Positions 24,172-34,375 of a stretch of 64,000 nucleotides of DNA are shown piece by piece (position 1 is the stretch's first letter; the number at the start of each line of letters is the position of its first letter). The DNA comes from Protonemura montana (taxonomy: Eukaryota; Arthropoda; Insecta; Plecoptera; Nemouridae). The stretch lies in NCBI GenBank assembly GCA_947568835.1, contig OX387607.1:14151701-14215700 (forward strand). The letters run 5' to 3'. Under the pieces are notes generated by a model. That model made no database searches, was not told the DNA's origin, and saw only the letters and a program-made list of their open reading frames with translations. A program made the position numbers and the translations under genes.

Positions 24172-25395
24172 ATGACGACAACCAAGAGAGAAAACATCTT
24201 ATCGTCCATCCAGCCTCTGTACCTAATATCTCACTACATTGGAATTGCGCCCTACACCTCTGAAATCAGAAAGTCAAAGTGGTCCATTGTCTATTCGACG
24301 ATTCTGCTCGGTGTCGTTACAGTTTTTACATGCACAGAAATGTATTTTTACATTGCCTACTTAGAGGATAAAAGATCTGTCCGGCTCATCGCTAGAGAGG
24401 CTACTTTTATTTGTTCTAGATGCACAGTGGTATCTGTACTAATTGTTTCATGTACGCGTTTACAACAAGTGCACAGTACAATTTTAGATAGTTGTATTGC
24501 TATAGATAATGTGCTAGTCAAACAAAATTTAGCATTGTATAAAAATATGAAAAATATGGTCTTACTTCTTATAATTGTGGCAAGCTTTTTAACAAGTATC
24601 GTTATTATGATGTATATTTTTAAAATGGGTCTTTTAAAAACATATCTGGCTATAACCTTAAATGAACAAATTGTGTATTTCATTAACGATTTGGCGTTTT
24701 GTCAGTTTATTGTTTTGGTGCACTTTACGCGAACACGATTCGCTTTGATAAACAAAACGTTGCGGCAAGAGTTTGCTAAAGACACTTTGAAAGTAAATAC
24801 AGTTTTTAGTGAAGAAAATTCCAGGACAAGCGATAGGAAAATATTCATTCGAACACATTCGTTGTTTGCCAATTATCCTATGTCTAGAATGAGCTTAAAT
24901 GCCAAGTTGGATTGCATTCGATCTCTGCGCGTTACATACAATCTATTGTTTCAAATAGTTAATTATATAAACTCACTGTACGGTACCCAACTACTCTTTT
25001 ACATCGGCTATGTAACGCTATCTTTGATAACTTACGCGTTCAGAGTGGTCAATAATTCAAATTTGTCAGCAGAAGTTCAAGAATATGTTTACAATGCTTC
25101 ATTTTTGGTCTTTAAAAACAGCCTTATTTTGATGTTTCTGTTAAATTCGTGCCACTTGACGAAAAGCGAGGCAAACGCAACCGGTTCGGTGGTGCAAGAA
25201 TGCATGTTGCAAGATGACTTAGCTATCGATGGCCATGAAGAGATGCAGAAGTTTGCCAGCCAATTGGCGGCTGACAAAGTTCACTTCACTGCTTGTGGAT
25301 TTTTTGAGTTGGATCTGCAATTGTTTATTAGCGTGGCTGCCACGGCAATCACATATATTTTCTTACTCATGCAGATGTCTACGACGACAATGTAG
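24172..25395 (+). CDS. Gustatory receptor 1 of the cluster (7tm_7 family), intronless
   Basis: A 407-residue protein in one exon, beginning at an ATG aligned with the two paralogues downstream. Features seen: an N-terminal block PLYLISHYIGIAPYTS, about seven hydrophobic segments, the motif YLIND/YFIND at the start of a central helix, and a C-terminal block ending TYIFLLMQ. The last matches the insect gustatory receptor signature TYhhhhhQF except that F is replaced. In this family the protein is a chemoreceptor channel subunit in the dendrite membrane of taste neurons. The ligand is unknown. Members with sugar, CO2 or bitter roles cannot be told apart here. The 3' 103 bp are almost identical to those of the other two genes. 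It leads the tandem array; the next gene starts about 3 kb downstream. Confidence 0.9.
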   Translation: MTTTKRENILSSIQPLYLISHYIGIAPYTSEIRKSKWSIVYSTILLGVVTVFTCTEMYFYIAYLEDKRSVRLIAREATFICSRCTVVSVLIVSCTRLQQVHSTILDSCIAIDNVLVKQNLALYKNMKNMVLLLIIVASFLTSIVIMMYIFKMGLLKTYLAITLNEQIVYFINDLAFCQFIVLVHFTRTRFALINKTLRQEFAKDTLKVNTVFSEENSRTSDRKIFIRTHSLFANYPMSRMSLNAKLDCIRSLRVTYNLLFQIVNYINSLYGTQLLFYIGYVTLSLITYAFRVVNNSNLSAEVQEYVYNASFLVFKNSLILMFLLNSCHLTKSEANATGSVVQECMLQDDLAIDGHEEMQKFASQLAADKVHFTACGFFELDLQLFISVAATAITYIFLLMQMSTTTM

Positions 25396-25911
25396 ACTTT
25401 CTTAGCTTGTAAAAATTGGCAACAAAAGAAGGTAATACTTCAAATGTAATTAATGCCGATGTTTTAATTTTCAAGTGTGATATCTGTTTTTTAATTTCAA
25501 ATAATATGCTTAAAACAATTTCAAAACGCCATTAGTTCAAATTTATCCAAATTCAGACAACTTGAGATGTTTTTAAACATAAAGTTCAGTTGTTTGTCAT
25601 GTCACGTGAGAATACTTTTAGGAGAGCACAAACTTTGGGCTTCACTGGGTATTTTTCAAAATAATCTACCTTTTTAATTCTATTAATATTATTATTATTC
25701 TTGTTCAATGTTATTGTTATTTTAAGAATACTTTCTAAAAAAGCTATCAATCTGATCAATATCTGTATTGTTGTAGGTAAAAAAACGTAACAAAAACACA
25801 AATACAGCTCAAATACAGCAAAATTAAAATATTGCATTGATTGAACGAACTTCAGGCACTTTGACATACCTTCAGAGAGAACATGTAAATGCAACAACTG
25901 TTTTAATCCTT
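25396..25911. other. Intergenic DNA, nothing recognised
   Basis: AT-rich 3' flank of the first receptor. No clear polyadenylation signal stands out and no other feature was found. Confidence 0.5.
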
Positions 25912-26662
25912 CTCGACACTGCGCTGGGTCAGGTATTGGATGGGTGACCATCATACACATGACCAGTTCTGTTCGGGAGGGAGGTTGGAGGGATGAAAAT
26001 TAAGCAACACTGCGCTGATTCAGGTATTGGATGGGTGACCAACAAACACATGACCAGTTCTGTTTGGGAGAGAGGTTGGAGGGATGAAAGTTAAGCAACA
26101 CTGCGCTGAGTCAGGTATTGGATGGGTGACCATCAAACACATGACCAGCTCTGTTCGGGAGAGAGGTTGGAGGGATGAAAGTTAAGCAACACTGCGCTGA
26201 GTCAGGTATTGGATGGGTGACCATCAAACATATGACCAGCTCTGTTCGGGAGAGAGGTTGGAGGGATGAAAGTTAAGCAACACTGCGCTGAGTCAGGTAT
26301 TGGATGGGACCATAATACACATGACCAGTTCTGTTCGAAAGAGAGGTTAGAAGGATGAAAAATAGTACAGCAACTTCACTCGCTTTGCTAATCAACCTCT
26401 CGACAGCATGGATTTGTGGAGGAATCCTGCTGTTCGAGTTGTACCGTCCTTCGGAAGGGACGTTAAGCCAGTGGTCCCCTTGGTGCTCATCGACAGGAGT
26501 AGACTACGTGCCGGCACCGGGTTTCCCCTCCTCCCTTCTAAGCTAAGTTAGGTTCATCATCAACCTAATCATCATCCACTCATTCACCGACGCCATTACA
26601 CCAGTCCCGCATTGCCAGATGTCAAAACAGTGCGTCGTTAAACACCACAAGTCAATCAATAC
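25912..26662 (+). repeat. 5S-derived SINE (family S), copy 4, with five tandem head modules
   Basis: The start of GGTATTGGATGGG recurs at 25932, 26023, 26114, 26205 and 26296, an exact 91-bp period. Each unit has the 5S-like AGTTAAGCAACACTGCGCTG and GGATGGGTGACC (last unit damaged), followed by TCTGTTCGGGAGAGAGGTTG. After the array comes the normal SINE body with CTCGACAGCATGGATTTGTG and GGTCCCCTTGGTGCTC. The tail is GTGCGTCGTTAAACACCACA. It is the most complete 3' region among the copies. Confidence 0.9.
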
Positions 26663-27143
26663 TTTTCGTCTTGAAAAGGACCAGAAGATTGGCAACCGAA
26701 TACAAGTAAGAAAGTGTAGTTGCTGGGCAATGTGTATTTCTTTAATCACTGATTGGGAATATTGAATTCAAGCTTCCTCAAAATGGTAAAAACGGAGAAT
26801 CAGACAATGTTTTACATTTGCACAGCTGCAGCTTTACTCAAAGGATAGAATAGCTTTGAAATATTGTATGAAACATGAAAGAATTGTGTAAATGTACTTT
26901 TCAACGTGCTTAAGTAAACTATGTGGTCCAAAACAACATTAACATACATGAACAAAGCGATATTTTATATTTTATAAATTAAACGATAGAAATAAAATTC
27001 CCGTAATATGTATTTTAATCGTGCAATTGCTGAGGTGACCGCCTTTTTCTTTCTTCGACCAAACTTTATTATTACGATTATCAATTAATATAATTTGTAG
27101 CGTTCAGCTGAACGGTTATGTTAAACCGTTTTCGCTAAAAATG
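26663..27143. other. AT-rich intergenic DNA, nothing recognised
   Basis: No exon or repeat family recognised between the SINE and the CCTAA array. Confidence 0.5.
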
Positions 27144-27726
27144 ACCTAACCTAACCTAACCTAACCTAACCTAACCTAACCTAACCTAACCTAACCTAAC
27201 CTAACCTAACCTAACCAAACCTAACCTAACCTAACCTAACCTTACCTAACCTAACCTAACCTAACCTAACCTAACCAAACCTAACCTAACCTAACCTTAC
27301 CTAACCTAACCTAATCTAACCTAACCTAACCTAACCTAACCTAACCTAACCTAATCTAACCTAACCTAACCTAACCTAACCTAACCTAACCTTACCTAAC
27401 CTAATCTAACCTAACCTAACCTAACCTAACCTAACCTAACCTAACCTAACCTAACCTAACCTAATCTAACCTAACCTAACCTAACCTAACCTAACCTAAC
27501 CTAACCTAATCTAACCTAACCTAACCTAACCTAACCTAACCTAACCTAACCTAACCTAACCTAACCTAACATAACCTAACCTAACCTAACCTGACCTAAC
27601 CTAACCTAACATAACCTAACCTAACCTAACCTAACCTAACCTAACCTAACCTAACCTAACCTAACCTAACCTAACTTAACTTAACCTAACCTAACCTAAC
27701 ATAACCTAACCTAACCTAACCTAACC
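27144..27726 (+). repeat. Interstitial (CCTAA)n telomere-type array 2
   Basis: About 116 units of CCTAA, with sparse variants (CCAAA, CTTAC, CTAAT, ATAAC, CTGAC). It has the same strand orientation as array 1 and is twice as long. It lies between receptor genes 1 and 2, next to a family D repeat. Confidence 0.95.
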
Positions 27727-27747
27727 GTCAAATATGGTAGATGCTAC

Positions 27748-27850
27748 TAGGTGGCGGCACCGTGGCAAACGCCATCAGGTGGCACCTATCGTTACCACGT
27801 GTTGCCAGCCTCTTTTGCTCGGCAGATGTTTAACATACTGATCTTACCCA
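27748..27850 (+). repeat. Dispersed repeat family D, copy 1
   Basis: GGTGGCACCTATCGTTACCA, then CGTGTTGCCAGCCTC, then GCTCGGCAGATG and TTAACAT. Related copies are at 30340-30470, 59795-59900 and, inverted, 41925-42005. A CACGTG hexamer is part of the block. Class unknown. Confidence 0.55.
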
Positions 27851-28358
27851 CCTTATTTACCCTTTTGACGATGGCTTAACTAAACCAATAAACTAAATTT
27901 TGAAAGGATCTAACCAAATTTTAATCCACTTTCCGGCCAGAAAAAAAAAATGTTTAAAGATAATATTTCAGAAAGAAGGCTTATATTGTTTTTGTAAAAT
28001 AGGCTGGAGAGCCGCATCAAGCAAATATTTAACTTTGAATTAAGCATGTTTTTATATGAAAGTAGCAGGTGCATAAAGTAACTTTCTTTCACTTGCATGA
28101 AAAGGCATAAGACTGCCTCAAAAATCAATATCTATCAAATAGACTAAACACCAAGCTATATAAACGCATCATCGCCCAAAACACTGTTCAAATACAATTT
28201 ATCGACAAACTTTTATGTGTCAACAATAAAAAAAAAATAACTTCAAACAAATAATGCATGAAACTAAACCCAATTTGAAACATGACTCCAAAGTCTAACA
28301 AATAAGCAAATATTTTTCGGTGAAATTCAGTCTACCGCCAGTAGCTACCAGCATCGGT

Positions 28359-29507
28359 ATGTCTGTGTACAGAGCTAAGATGCTTCACCTTCTACGGCCT
28401 CTGTACTACGCATCTCACGCACTTGGCATCGCACCGTACACATCTCAGCTGGCCGCGTCGAAACATTCCGTTGCGTACTCTGGCGTCGTGTGCCTCTTGA
28501 TTTTAATATCTTATATCTTAGACGCCAAATATTACTCTGAATCTTCTGATGTCGCCTTTGTTTGGTTTCTTCCGATGGTAGTTACCTATACTATTGCAAG
28601 ATTCAACGTGTTTTATACTATTTTGCAAGCCTGTCGAACTCAACCAAATCACAAGGCAGTTATTGATAAAATTATTGAAATAGATCAAAATCTTATTAGA
28701 ATTGATAAAAATTCATATAAAAACATGTCGAGATTTGTCATTTTGCACGTCTTTTTAGCAGTGATTCTTTCAATAGGATATATATTTGCCTACATATACA
28801 GATTTTCAAATTATATGAAAGGTATTTACATTCATTTTATCATTGATAAGTATGTTTACCTTATAAATGATATTACGTTCTGTCAATACATTTGCATCGT
28901 CCATTTTCTTCGAGCTCGATTTTCAGTTTTGAACAAGACAATTTTTACACTGTTTCTAGCAAAGAAAGATTCTTATTTTCCAGCCCAATGTTCTTGTATT
29001 GAATTTAAACTGACTGCATATCAATCTAAATCAAAAAGAAATGCCGTAAAATCATTGCGACGCACACACAACTTACTTTTTAAAGTATCTAATGAAACTA
29101 ACAATTTGTACGGACCCCAAATCACTCTGTATATTTGCTACTTGACCATCTCTATAATAACTTACATGTTCAGAGTCTTGTACCACTCGAAATTTAGTGC
29201 TTATGAGCAAAAATACCTCTACAATGCCGTCTTTTGGATTTTCAAAAATGGGTTTGTCTTTATTTTTCTGCTAACCTCTTGCCACTTAGCAAGAAACGAG
29301 GCAAATTCAACGGCGTCCGTTGTGCAAGAATCTCTGCTACAAGATGCAACTGTCGATGACCTTGAAGAGTTGCAGAAGTTTGCCAGCCAATTGGAGGCCG
29401 ACAAAGTTCACTTCACTGCTTGTGGATTTTTTGAGTTGGATCTGCAATTGTTTATTAGCGTGGCTGGCACAGCAATCACATACATTATAATCTTGCTACA
29501 GCAGTAA
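28359..29507 (+). CDS. Gustatory receptor 2 of the cluster (7tm_7 family), intronless
   Basis: A 382-residue single-exon protein. The frame is open upstream of 28359, but that ATG gives an N-terminus that aligns with both paralogues, and the upstream extension has no ATG. Conserved blocks: PLYYASHALGIAPYTS near residue 20, multiple hydrophobic helices, YLINDITFCQYICIVHFLR, and the C-terminal HFTACGFFELDLQLF followed by TYIIILLQQ. The end keeps the TYhhhhhQ part of the family signature but lacks the usual terminal F. Role by family: chemosensory receptor of the plasma membrane; ligand unknown. The last 103 bp of the shared tract differ from receptor 1 at only three positions. Confidence 0.9.
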   Translation: MSVYRAKMLHLLRPLYYASHALGIAPYTSQLAASKHSVAYSGVVCLLILISYILDAKYYSESSDVAFVWFLPMVVTYTIARFNVFYTILQACRTQPNHKAVIDKIIEIDQNLIRIDKNSYKNMSRFVILHVFLAVILSIGYIFAYIYRFSNYMKGIYIHFIIDKYVYLINDITFCQYICIVHFLRARFSVLNKTIFTLFLAKKDSYFPAQCSCIEFKLTAYQSKSKRNAVKSLRRTHNLLFKVSNETNNLYGPQITLYICYLTISIITYMFRVLYHSKFSAYEQKYLYNAVFWIFKNGFVFIFLLTSCHLARNEANSTASVVQESLLQDATVDDLEELQKFASQLEADKVHFTACGFFELDLQLFISVAGTAITYIIILLQQ

Positions 29508-30339
29508 ATACAGCATATTCCACGTACTTATTCCATGTTTAGAAACATTCTGGTTCAAAGTTGAATGCATTCTCAATCACTTGTAAATTACTAACTATAG
29601 AGTTGATAAAATTATGTTTTAACAAAAACTAAACCTAGTACAATTAAAACTAATGCTTAGGCTAAATCAAGTAGACATGAGTCTAAAAACCACCAAAAAT
29701 CATGTTTTATTATGGGGAAAATGAGTGATTCATCAACAAATATTGTATCTTACTAAAATGTTAACAAATCTTTGAAATAACATTGATATGTTGATATAGA
29801 TGTTTGTTCAAAGTTAACAGTAAGTCCTAAATATTACTAATTAATACTTTTCTTTCTGTTTTTGAGCTTTATCAGATCAAAGAAGGTCTCAAATTTCCAG
29901 ATGATAATCTCTTTCTGGGATTGAATGTTCAAAACTACGCCCTTACATGCTTGTCACGCGGGTTTAACTACATGATTCATATACAGTTTGTGTCGTACAT
30001 GTGTTCTTTGTGTAAAATATCACTTAAACTATCTTGCAACGGTACACTATGTAAGAAATTAAAATCTTCATGAGTTTCTCCTAAAGATGGCGGGTATGGT
30101 CTCGCCGAAACTAACTACATTGGGTAAACCGGTTTAAAATGAGTTCAAACTGAGTTTAAACTTTAGTTTTTGCAGCTGCACGACGCAGTTTAATGTTCAA
30201 CTTGGGTTAATAACTTCGTCATTTCTCGCAAATTAATTGCATTTCAGACTTGGTCTCCTTTCATTCATACCAACCTCAAATGTAGGCATACATGTATCGA
30301 TATTTTGAGTATTGTACTTATTTAATTGTTGGGGTATTT
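29508..30339. other. Intergenic DNA with a family A fragment
   Basis: 29640-29697 on the minus strand holds only the start of a family A element (GTTTTTAGACTCATGTCTAC and the CTTAGC block), with no right arm. The rest is AT-rich and unremarkable. Confidence 0.55.
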
Positions 30340-30470
30340 TAAAAAAGAGGTCCACACCCGCCATCGTTTGGCACAGTGTTGCCGGCTCTTTGGCTCAGCA
30401 GAATGCTTAACATTAACGCTGGGATTCTTGACTACAACTATAAACTCTATGGTAACCATTAGAGATATTA
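30340..30470 (+). repeat. Dispersed repeat family D, copy 2
   Basis: TTTGGCACAGTGTTGCCGGC, then TCTTTGGCTCAGCAGAATG, then TTAACATTAACG align with 27748-27850. Part of the head is missing. Confidence 0.5.
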
Positions 30471-30610
30471 TTGGTAACACAAAAAGTTGAATTTTGAACG
30501 TTTTATTGGACGTTTGTTCAACGCACACAAGCCTAAAATCAATGTGTTTACACATTTCGTGTTATTTTAGAGTTTTCATTATATTTACTTGATTTATTGC
30601 CGGCATTTCA

Positions 30611-30700
30611 GTAGTTCGTTAAGAACCTAACAATCCGTTTATTTGTTGGCAACAGCCAATCATAGATGCTTGGTAACGACCTGCTTATTACTCTTATGTG
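30611..30700 (+). repeat. Dispersed repeat family E, copy 2
   Basis: Counterpart of 1306-1400, with GTTCGTTAAGAACCTAACAA and GCAACAGCCAATCATAGATG. Confidence 0.5.
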
Positions 30701-30876
30701 TCACTAAAATCCGGCACTAAGTATTATAGCTTTTTGCCATTAAGAAGATAGTAGTTAGTAACTAATAATTAAATAATAGTATTAAAAATTTATTTAATAT
30801 TATTAGTAATTATTATAGTAATGTATATATTATAAATTTGTTTAATTAAGCATTTAATTAATAAGAATTAATTTGT

Positions 30877-30982
30877 TGTTCTTCACTTAACATTCAAAAC
30901 CAAGCTAAAAATAGTTTTCGTCAAAACTAGTGCCAAGGTTACATCAAGAAGACATGTGTCTAAAAACCGTAGCTAATAGATG
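30877..30982 (-). repeat. Foldback retroposon family A fragment
   Basis: Read on the minus strand: a start-like GGTTTTTAGACACATGTC, the ACCTTGGCACTAG block, and then the inverted-arm sequence up to GAATGTTAAGTGAAG. The hammerhead-like core is absent. Edges are uncertain. Confidence 0.6.
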
Positions 30983-31170
30983 TTAGCTTAGTTTAGGTAC
31001 ACAATGCTGTTGTCGACATCAAAATACGTTTCTAATATTTGCGGACCTTTAGTAAACAAGTCAAATAGTATTAAAGAAATTACCACTTAAGATAACAGCT
31101 TGTCAAAGAAACACGAATTCGTCTTCAAGGTATTAAATCCAGTCTTCTTGCAAACGCGACCAACATCAAC

Positions 31171-32334
31171 ATGTTTGACATTAGAACTAAACTCTTGAAT
31201 TGTCTGTATCCCCTGTATTCCATCTCTCATCTGCTGGGCATCGCGCCTTATACCTCAAAGTTGACCGCGTCGAAACTGTCCATCGTGTACTCGGCCACAA
31301 TTTGCTCTGTCATAGCATTTCAATTTATACTTGATATCAACAATTTTTTTGGTTCATTAAGTGATAAATTTTGGATGATTCCGAGAAAGTTGACATTCGT
31401 TTTTTCAAGATGTGCCGCGATATCCGCTATTGTATTGTTTTGTGTCAATGGCCGATTGAATCACATGAAAATACTAAAAAATGCAGTCAAAATTGATCGA
31501 TATTTGACTAGAGATTGTGAAAATATTTTCAAAAACATGTTAAAATTAGTCGTTGTTCATGTTTTTATAGCTGTAGCGCTGTCTCTTGGCTTTGCGTTGG
31601 TGTACTACTTCAAATTTTCTCTTGACAACAAATTGCTTTTGATTAATTTTGTCATAGAGCGTTTTGTTTATTTGATTAATGATACTGCGTTCTGTCAGTT
31701 AATATGTCTAATGCATTTTCTTCGAGTTAGATTTTCGCTGGTAAACAAAAAACTAGCTTCTATATTTCTGACAGAAAAAAATAAACGCAAACACGAACAA
31801 CATTCTTGTGTTAAGTTTCTGGTGGTTGCTAAACAAGAGTCTAAATTTAAGGAACCTACTAAAGAAAACGTCCAAACATTACGAAAAATGCATAATCTGC
31901 TTTTCAAGATCTCTACAAACACAAACAAACTCTACGGATCTCCAATGTTATTTTATGTTGGTTATTTGATTCTATCCACAGTTACTTACATGTTCCGAGC
32001 GTTGAATAACTCAAAATTTGATGCTGCACAACAAAAATACTTTTACAACGCATTGTTTTGGATTACAAAAAATAGCCTCGTGTTTGTTTACTTAATTACT
32101 TCGTGCCACCTGACAAGAAACGAGGCTTCGGCTACTGCTTCGGTGGTGCAAGAATGCATGTTGCAAGATGACTTTGCTGTCGATGACCTTGAAGAGTTGC
32201 AGAAGTTTGCCAGCCAATTGGCGGCTGACAAAGTTCACTTCACTGCTTGCGGTTTCTTTGCGCTGGATCTGCCATTGTTTATTAGCGTGGCTGGCACAGC
32301 AATCACATACATTATTGTCCTTCTCGAACAGTGA
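31171..32334 (+). CDS. Gustatory receptor 3 of the cluster (7tm_7 family), intronless
   Basis: A 387-residue single-exon protein starting at ATG 31171, aligned with the starts of the two upstream paralogues. Blocks: PLYSISHLLGIAPYTS, YLINDTAFCQLICLMHFLR near the middle, NKLYGSPMLFYVGYL, and HFTACGFFALDLPLF near the end. The end is TYIIVLLEQ, so the family's key Q is E here and the final F is missing. This may matter for channel gating, where the motif lies in the last membrane helix. About seven hydrophobic segments. Role by family: taste or contact chemoreceptor subunit; ligand unknown. A dead paralogue follows within 200 bp. Confidence 0.9.
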   Translation: MFDIRTKLLNCLYPLYSISHLLGIAPYTSKLTASKLSIVYSATICSVIAFQFILDINNFFGSLSDKFWMIPRKLTFVFSRCAAISAIVLFCVNGRLNHMKILKNAVKIDRYLTRDCENIFKNMLKLVVVHVFIAVALSLGFALVYYFKFSLDNKLLLINFVIERFVYLINDTAFCQLICLMHFLRVRFSLVNKKLASIFLTEKNKRKHEQHSCVKFLVVAKQESKFKEPTKENVQTLRKMHNLLFKISTNTNKLYGSPMLFYVGYLILSTVTYMFRALNNSKFDAAQQKYFYNALFWITKNSLVFVYLITSCHLTRNEASATASVVQECMLQDDFAVDDLEELQKFASQLAADKVHFTACGFFALDLPLFISVAGTAITYIIVLLEQ

Positions 32335-32504
32335 TTCAGTGACAAAGAAATTCACTTTAAAAAGTGATTTTCAACATTTTAAATTATGAACGCTCTAAAT
32401 GTTAAAATAGTTTGCATAACCGAAGTATAATTATTTATTGTATCATTGATAAATGCATGTAAAGACGCTAAGGAGCAGTTAAAAAGTGTCCAGTCATATT
32501 TTTT

Positions 32505-32731
32505 TTCATGTTCCAAGCGTTAAATAACTCAAAATTTGATGTTACAGAACAAAAATACTTCTACAACGCATTGTTTTAGATTTTAAAAGATAGCTTCATG
32601 TTTGTTTACTTAATCTCTTCATGCCACCACAGAAACGAGGCAAACGAAACTGCATCGGTGGTGCATAAATGCATATTGCAATATGACTTATCGATGACAT
32701 CACATTTATTATTATCTTGCTGTAGCAGTAA
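32505..32731 (+). pseudogene. Gustatory receptor pseudogene, C-terminal fragment
   Basis: Translates as the region from MFRALNNS-like sequence to the C-terminus of receptor 3. Damage seen: TGG to TAG in the helix after NALF; a lost codon in the CHLTRNEA-like block; a 4-base deletion before TCGATGAC; loss of about 120 bp that in the live genes encodes EELQKFAS through GTA; and a TAG next to the real stop. No 5' part was found upstream. It is clearly a dead tandem copy nearest in sequence to receptor 3. Confidence 0.85.
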
Positions 32732-32890
32732 ATAACACAATGCAGAAGCTTCCAAATGCAAGGGTCTTTTCAGTTTTATCACCCATAAAGTGAAGTCATT
32801 TTTAAGTTTTCTATGCTCACTGGCAAACTTTAAAGAAACAAAATTGAAGTCATTTATTACTGTGACAGTGTCCATTTCTTTTCTGTTTTC

Positions 32891-33094
32891 ATGTTGGTAC
32901 TGTGCATTACAGTTGCCCACATTGTTGTTTCCGTCTTACAGATCCTAAGCCAAAACGTTCACCGTATATCTGCTATCAATAGTTTTGAAAAGGACTTAAT
33001 AAAGATTGCACAAAATAAATTGCAAGTCGATGGTCATTGTTTCTTTGCACATAAATCCTACTGTTCATTAATCATTGTTTTTTATGTGGCATGA
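32891..33094 (+). pseudogene. Possible relic of a gustatory receptor N-terminal third
   Basis: A 67-codon frame with VVSVLQILSQNVHRI, then INSFEKDLIKIAQNKL. The pattern of hydrophobics and I-x-x-D/L-I resembles the segment before the third helix of the three receptors (for example VVSVLIVSC in receptor 1). It lies downstream of a C-terminal fragment, so it would come from a further decayed copy. The match is short and may be chance. Confidence 0.25.
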
Positions 33095-33292
33095 TCGCAC
33101 GAATGAAACAGATACAGTTTTGAAATATACTCATCTATGGATTAGGGAAAAGTTGTTGCTTAGTTTTTGATGTAGGTAATAAAATCTAAGAATTAGATAC
33201 GGTATTAGCACTTGAAAGATTGCAATGCTATTTCAATTTGCAGTTAATACTAGTTAAAGCACGATAAAATATGCTGGAGAAGATACAATTTG

Positions 33293-33440
33293 TTTGAAAT
33301 CGTATTTAAATTGCAAATGCTTGCAATGCGCGGGGTATTTTATTATTATAAACACTATAACCGTCTCAAAAATTGATGCCCAAACGTTTGATCCCCGTTT
33401 GGGCATCTATTTTTTAGACTGTTATAGTGTTCATAATAAT
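33293..33440 (+). repeat. tRNA-like foldback element family G, copy 2
   Basis: Leader TTTAAATTGCAAATGCTTGC and AATGCGCGGGGTATT, followed by an inverted repeat with arms 33349-33385 and about 33395-33432. The arms carry GATGCCCAAACG and its complement CGTTTGGGCATC. The tip lacks the B box seen in copy 3, so this copy has lost most of the tRNA-like part. Confidence 0.75.
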
Positions 33441-33882
33441 TAAAAAAGTTCAAATATGTTATTCATAGGAATCATTTTATCGATCCATGGTGACGTAACC
33501 AAGCATGATTAGTTAAATATCAATAAATTTAAATCGATACATTGATTAAGAGGTTAAGTTCGTTTTTAATTAATTGGAGTAGATATTATTTTATCAGCTG
33601 ATGTTTTGTACTTTTAGCTTCCATATCGTACGTTCACACAATGATTGAACTTGCACCAAAGGTTACGCCAAGATACGCAATAAAAAATTGCTAAAAAGTA
33701 GCGTATTTTTCACTCAATATGAGTTCTTCAACAATACAAAGAAAATACAAAATACATGCTAGCAATAATTAAAAAATAAATAAATACTTTGCATGGCTGT
33801 TGCAGTTATCGTATAGACATTATAGATTCACAGGAAGACGCTTTCTTGATTTCTTCACCTATCAAGTGTCATTTGGCTTCAT

Positions 33883-34375
33883 TAATTGATTTGTGGTGTT
33901 TAACGACGCACTGTTTTGACATCTGGCGATGCGGCACAGGTCTAATAACGTCGGTGAATGAGTAAATGATGCTGAGGATGATGATGAACCTAACATAGTC
34001 TAGAAATAAAGAGGGGAAACCCGGTACCGGCACGTAGCCTACTCCTGTCGAAGACCAAGGGGACCACCGGCTTAACGTCCCTTCCGGAAGACGGTACAAC
34101 GCGAACAACAGGATTCCTCCACAAATCCATGCTGTCGAGAGGTTGATAAACAAGGCGAATGAAGTTGCTGTATTAACTTTCATCCCTCCAACCTCTCTCC
34201 CGAACAGAACTGGTCATGTGTATGATGGTCACCCATCCAATACCTAACTCTGCACAGTGTTGCTTAACTTTAATCCCTCCAACCTCTCTCCCAAACAGAA
34301 CTGGTCTTGTGTATGATGGTCACCCATCCAATACCTGACCCAGCGCAGTGTAGCTTAACTTTGGTGATTTAACAT
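33883..34375 (-). repeat. 5S-derived SINE (family S), copy 5
   Basis: Near full length on the minus strand, with two 91-bp head modules (about 34185-34370). Then come the body, including the CTCTCGACAGCATGGATTTG block, and the tail ending TTAAACACCACAAATCAATT at 33883. The open frame 33869-34183 is SINE sequence, not a gene. Confidence 0.9.

Noticed and set aside
25912..26350. A 5S rRNA gene cluster
   Set aside because: The units have only the internal part of 5S-like sequence, with a 91-bp period that includes SINE body sequence. They lead directly into the SINE body.
28320..28358. Upstream extension of gustatory receptor 2
   Set aside because: It begins at GTG, not ATG. The ATG at 28359 gives an N-terminus that aligns with both paralogues.
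33869..34183. A 104-codon frame with a hydrophobic start (also seen at 26355 and 52376)
   Set aside because: The same frame appears in several SINE copies and decays freely between them. It is the SINE body and not a secreted protein gene.
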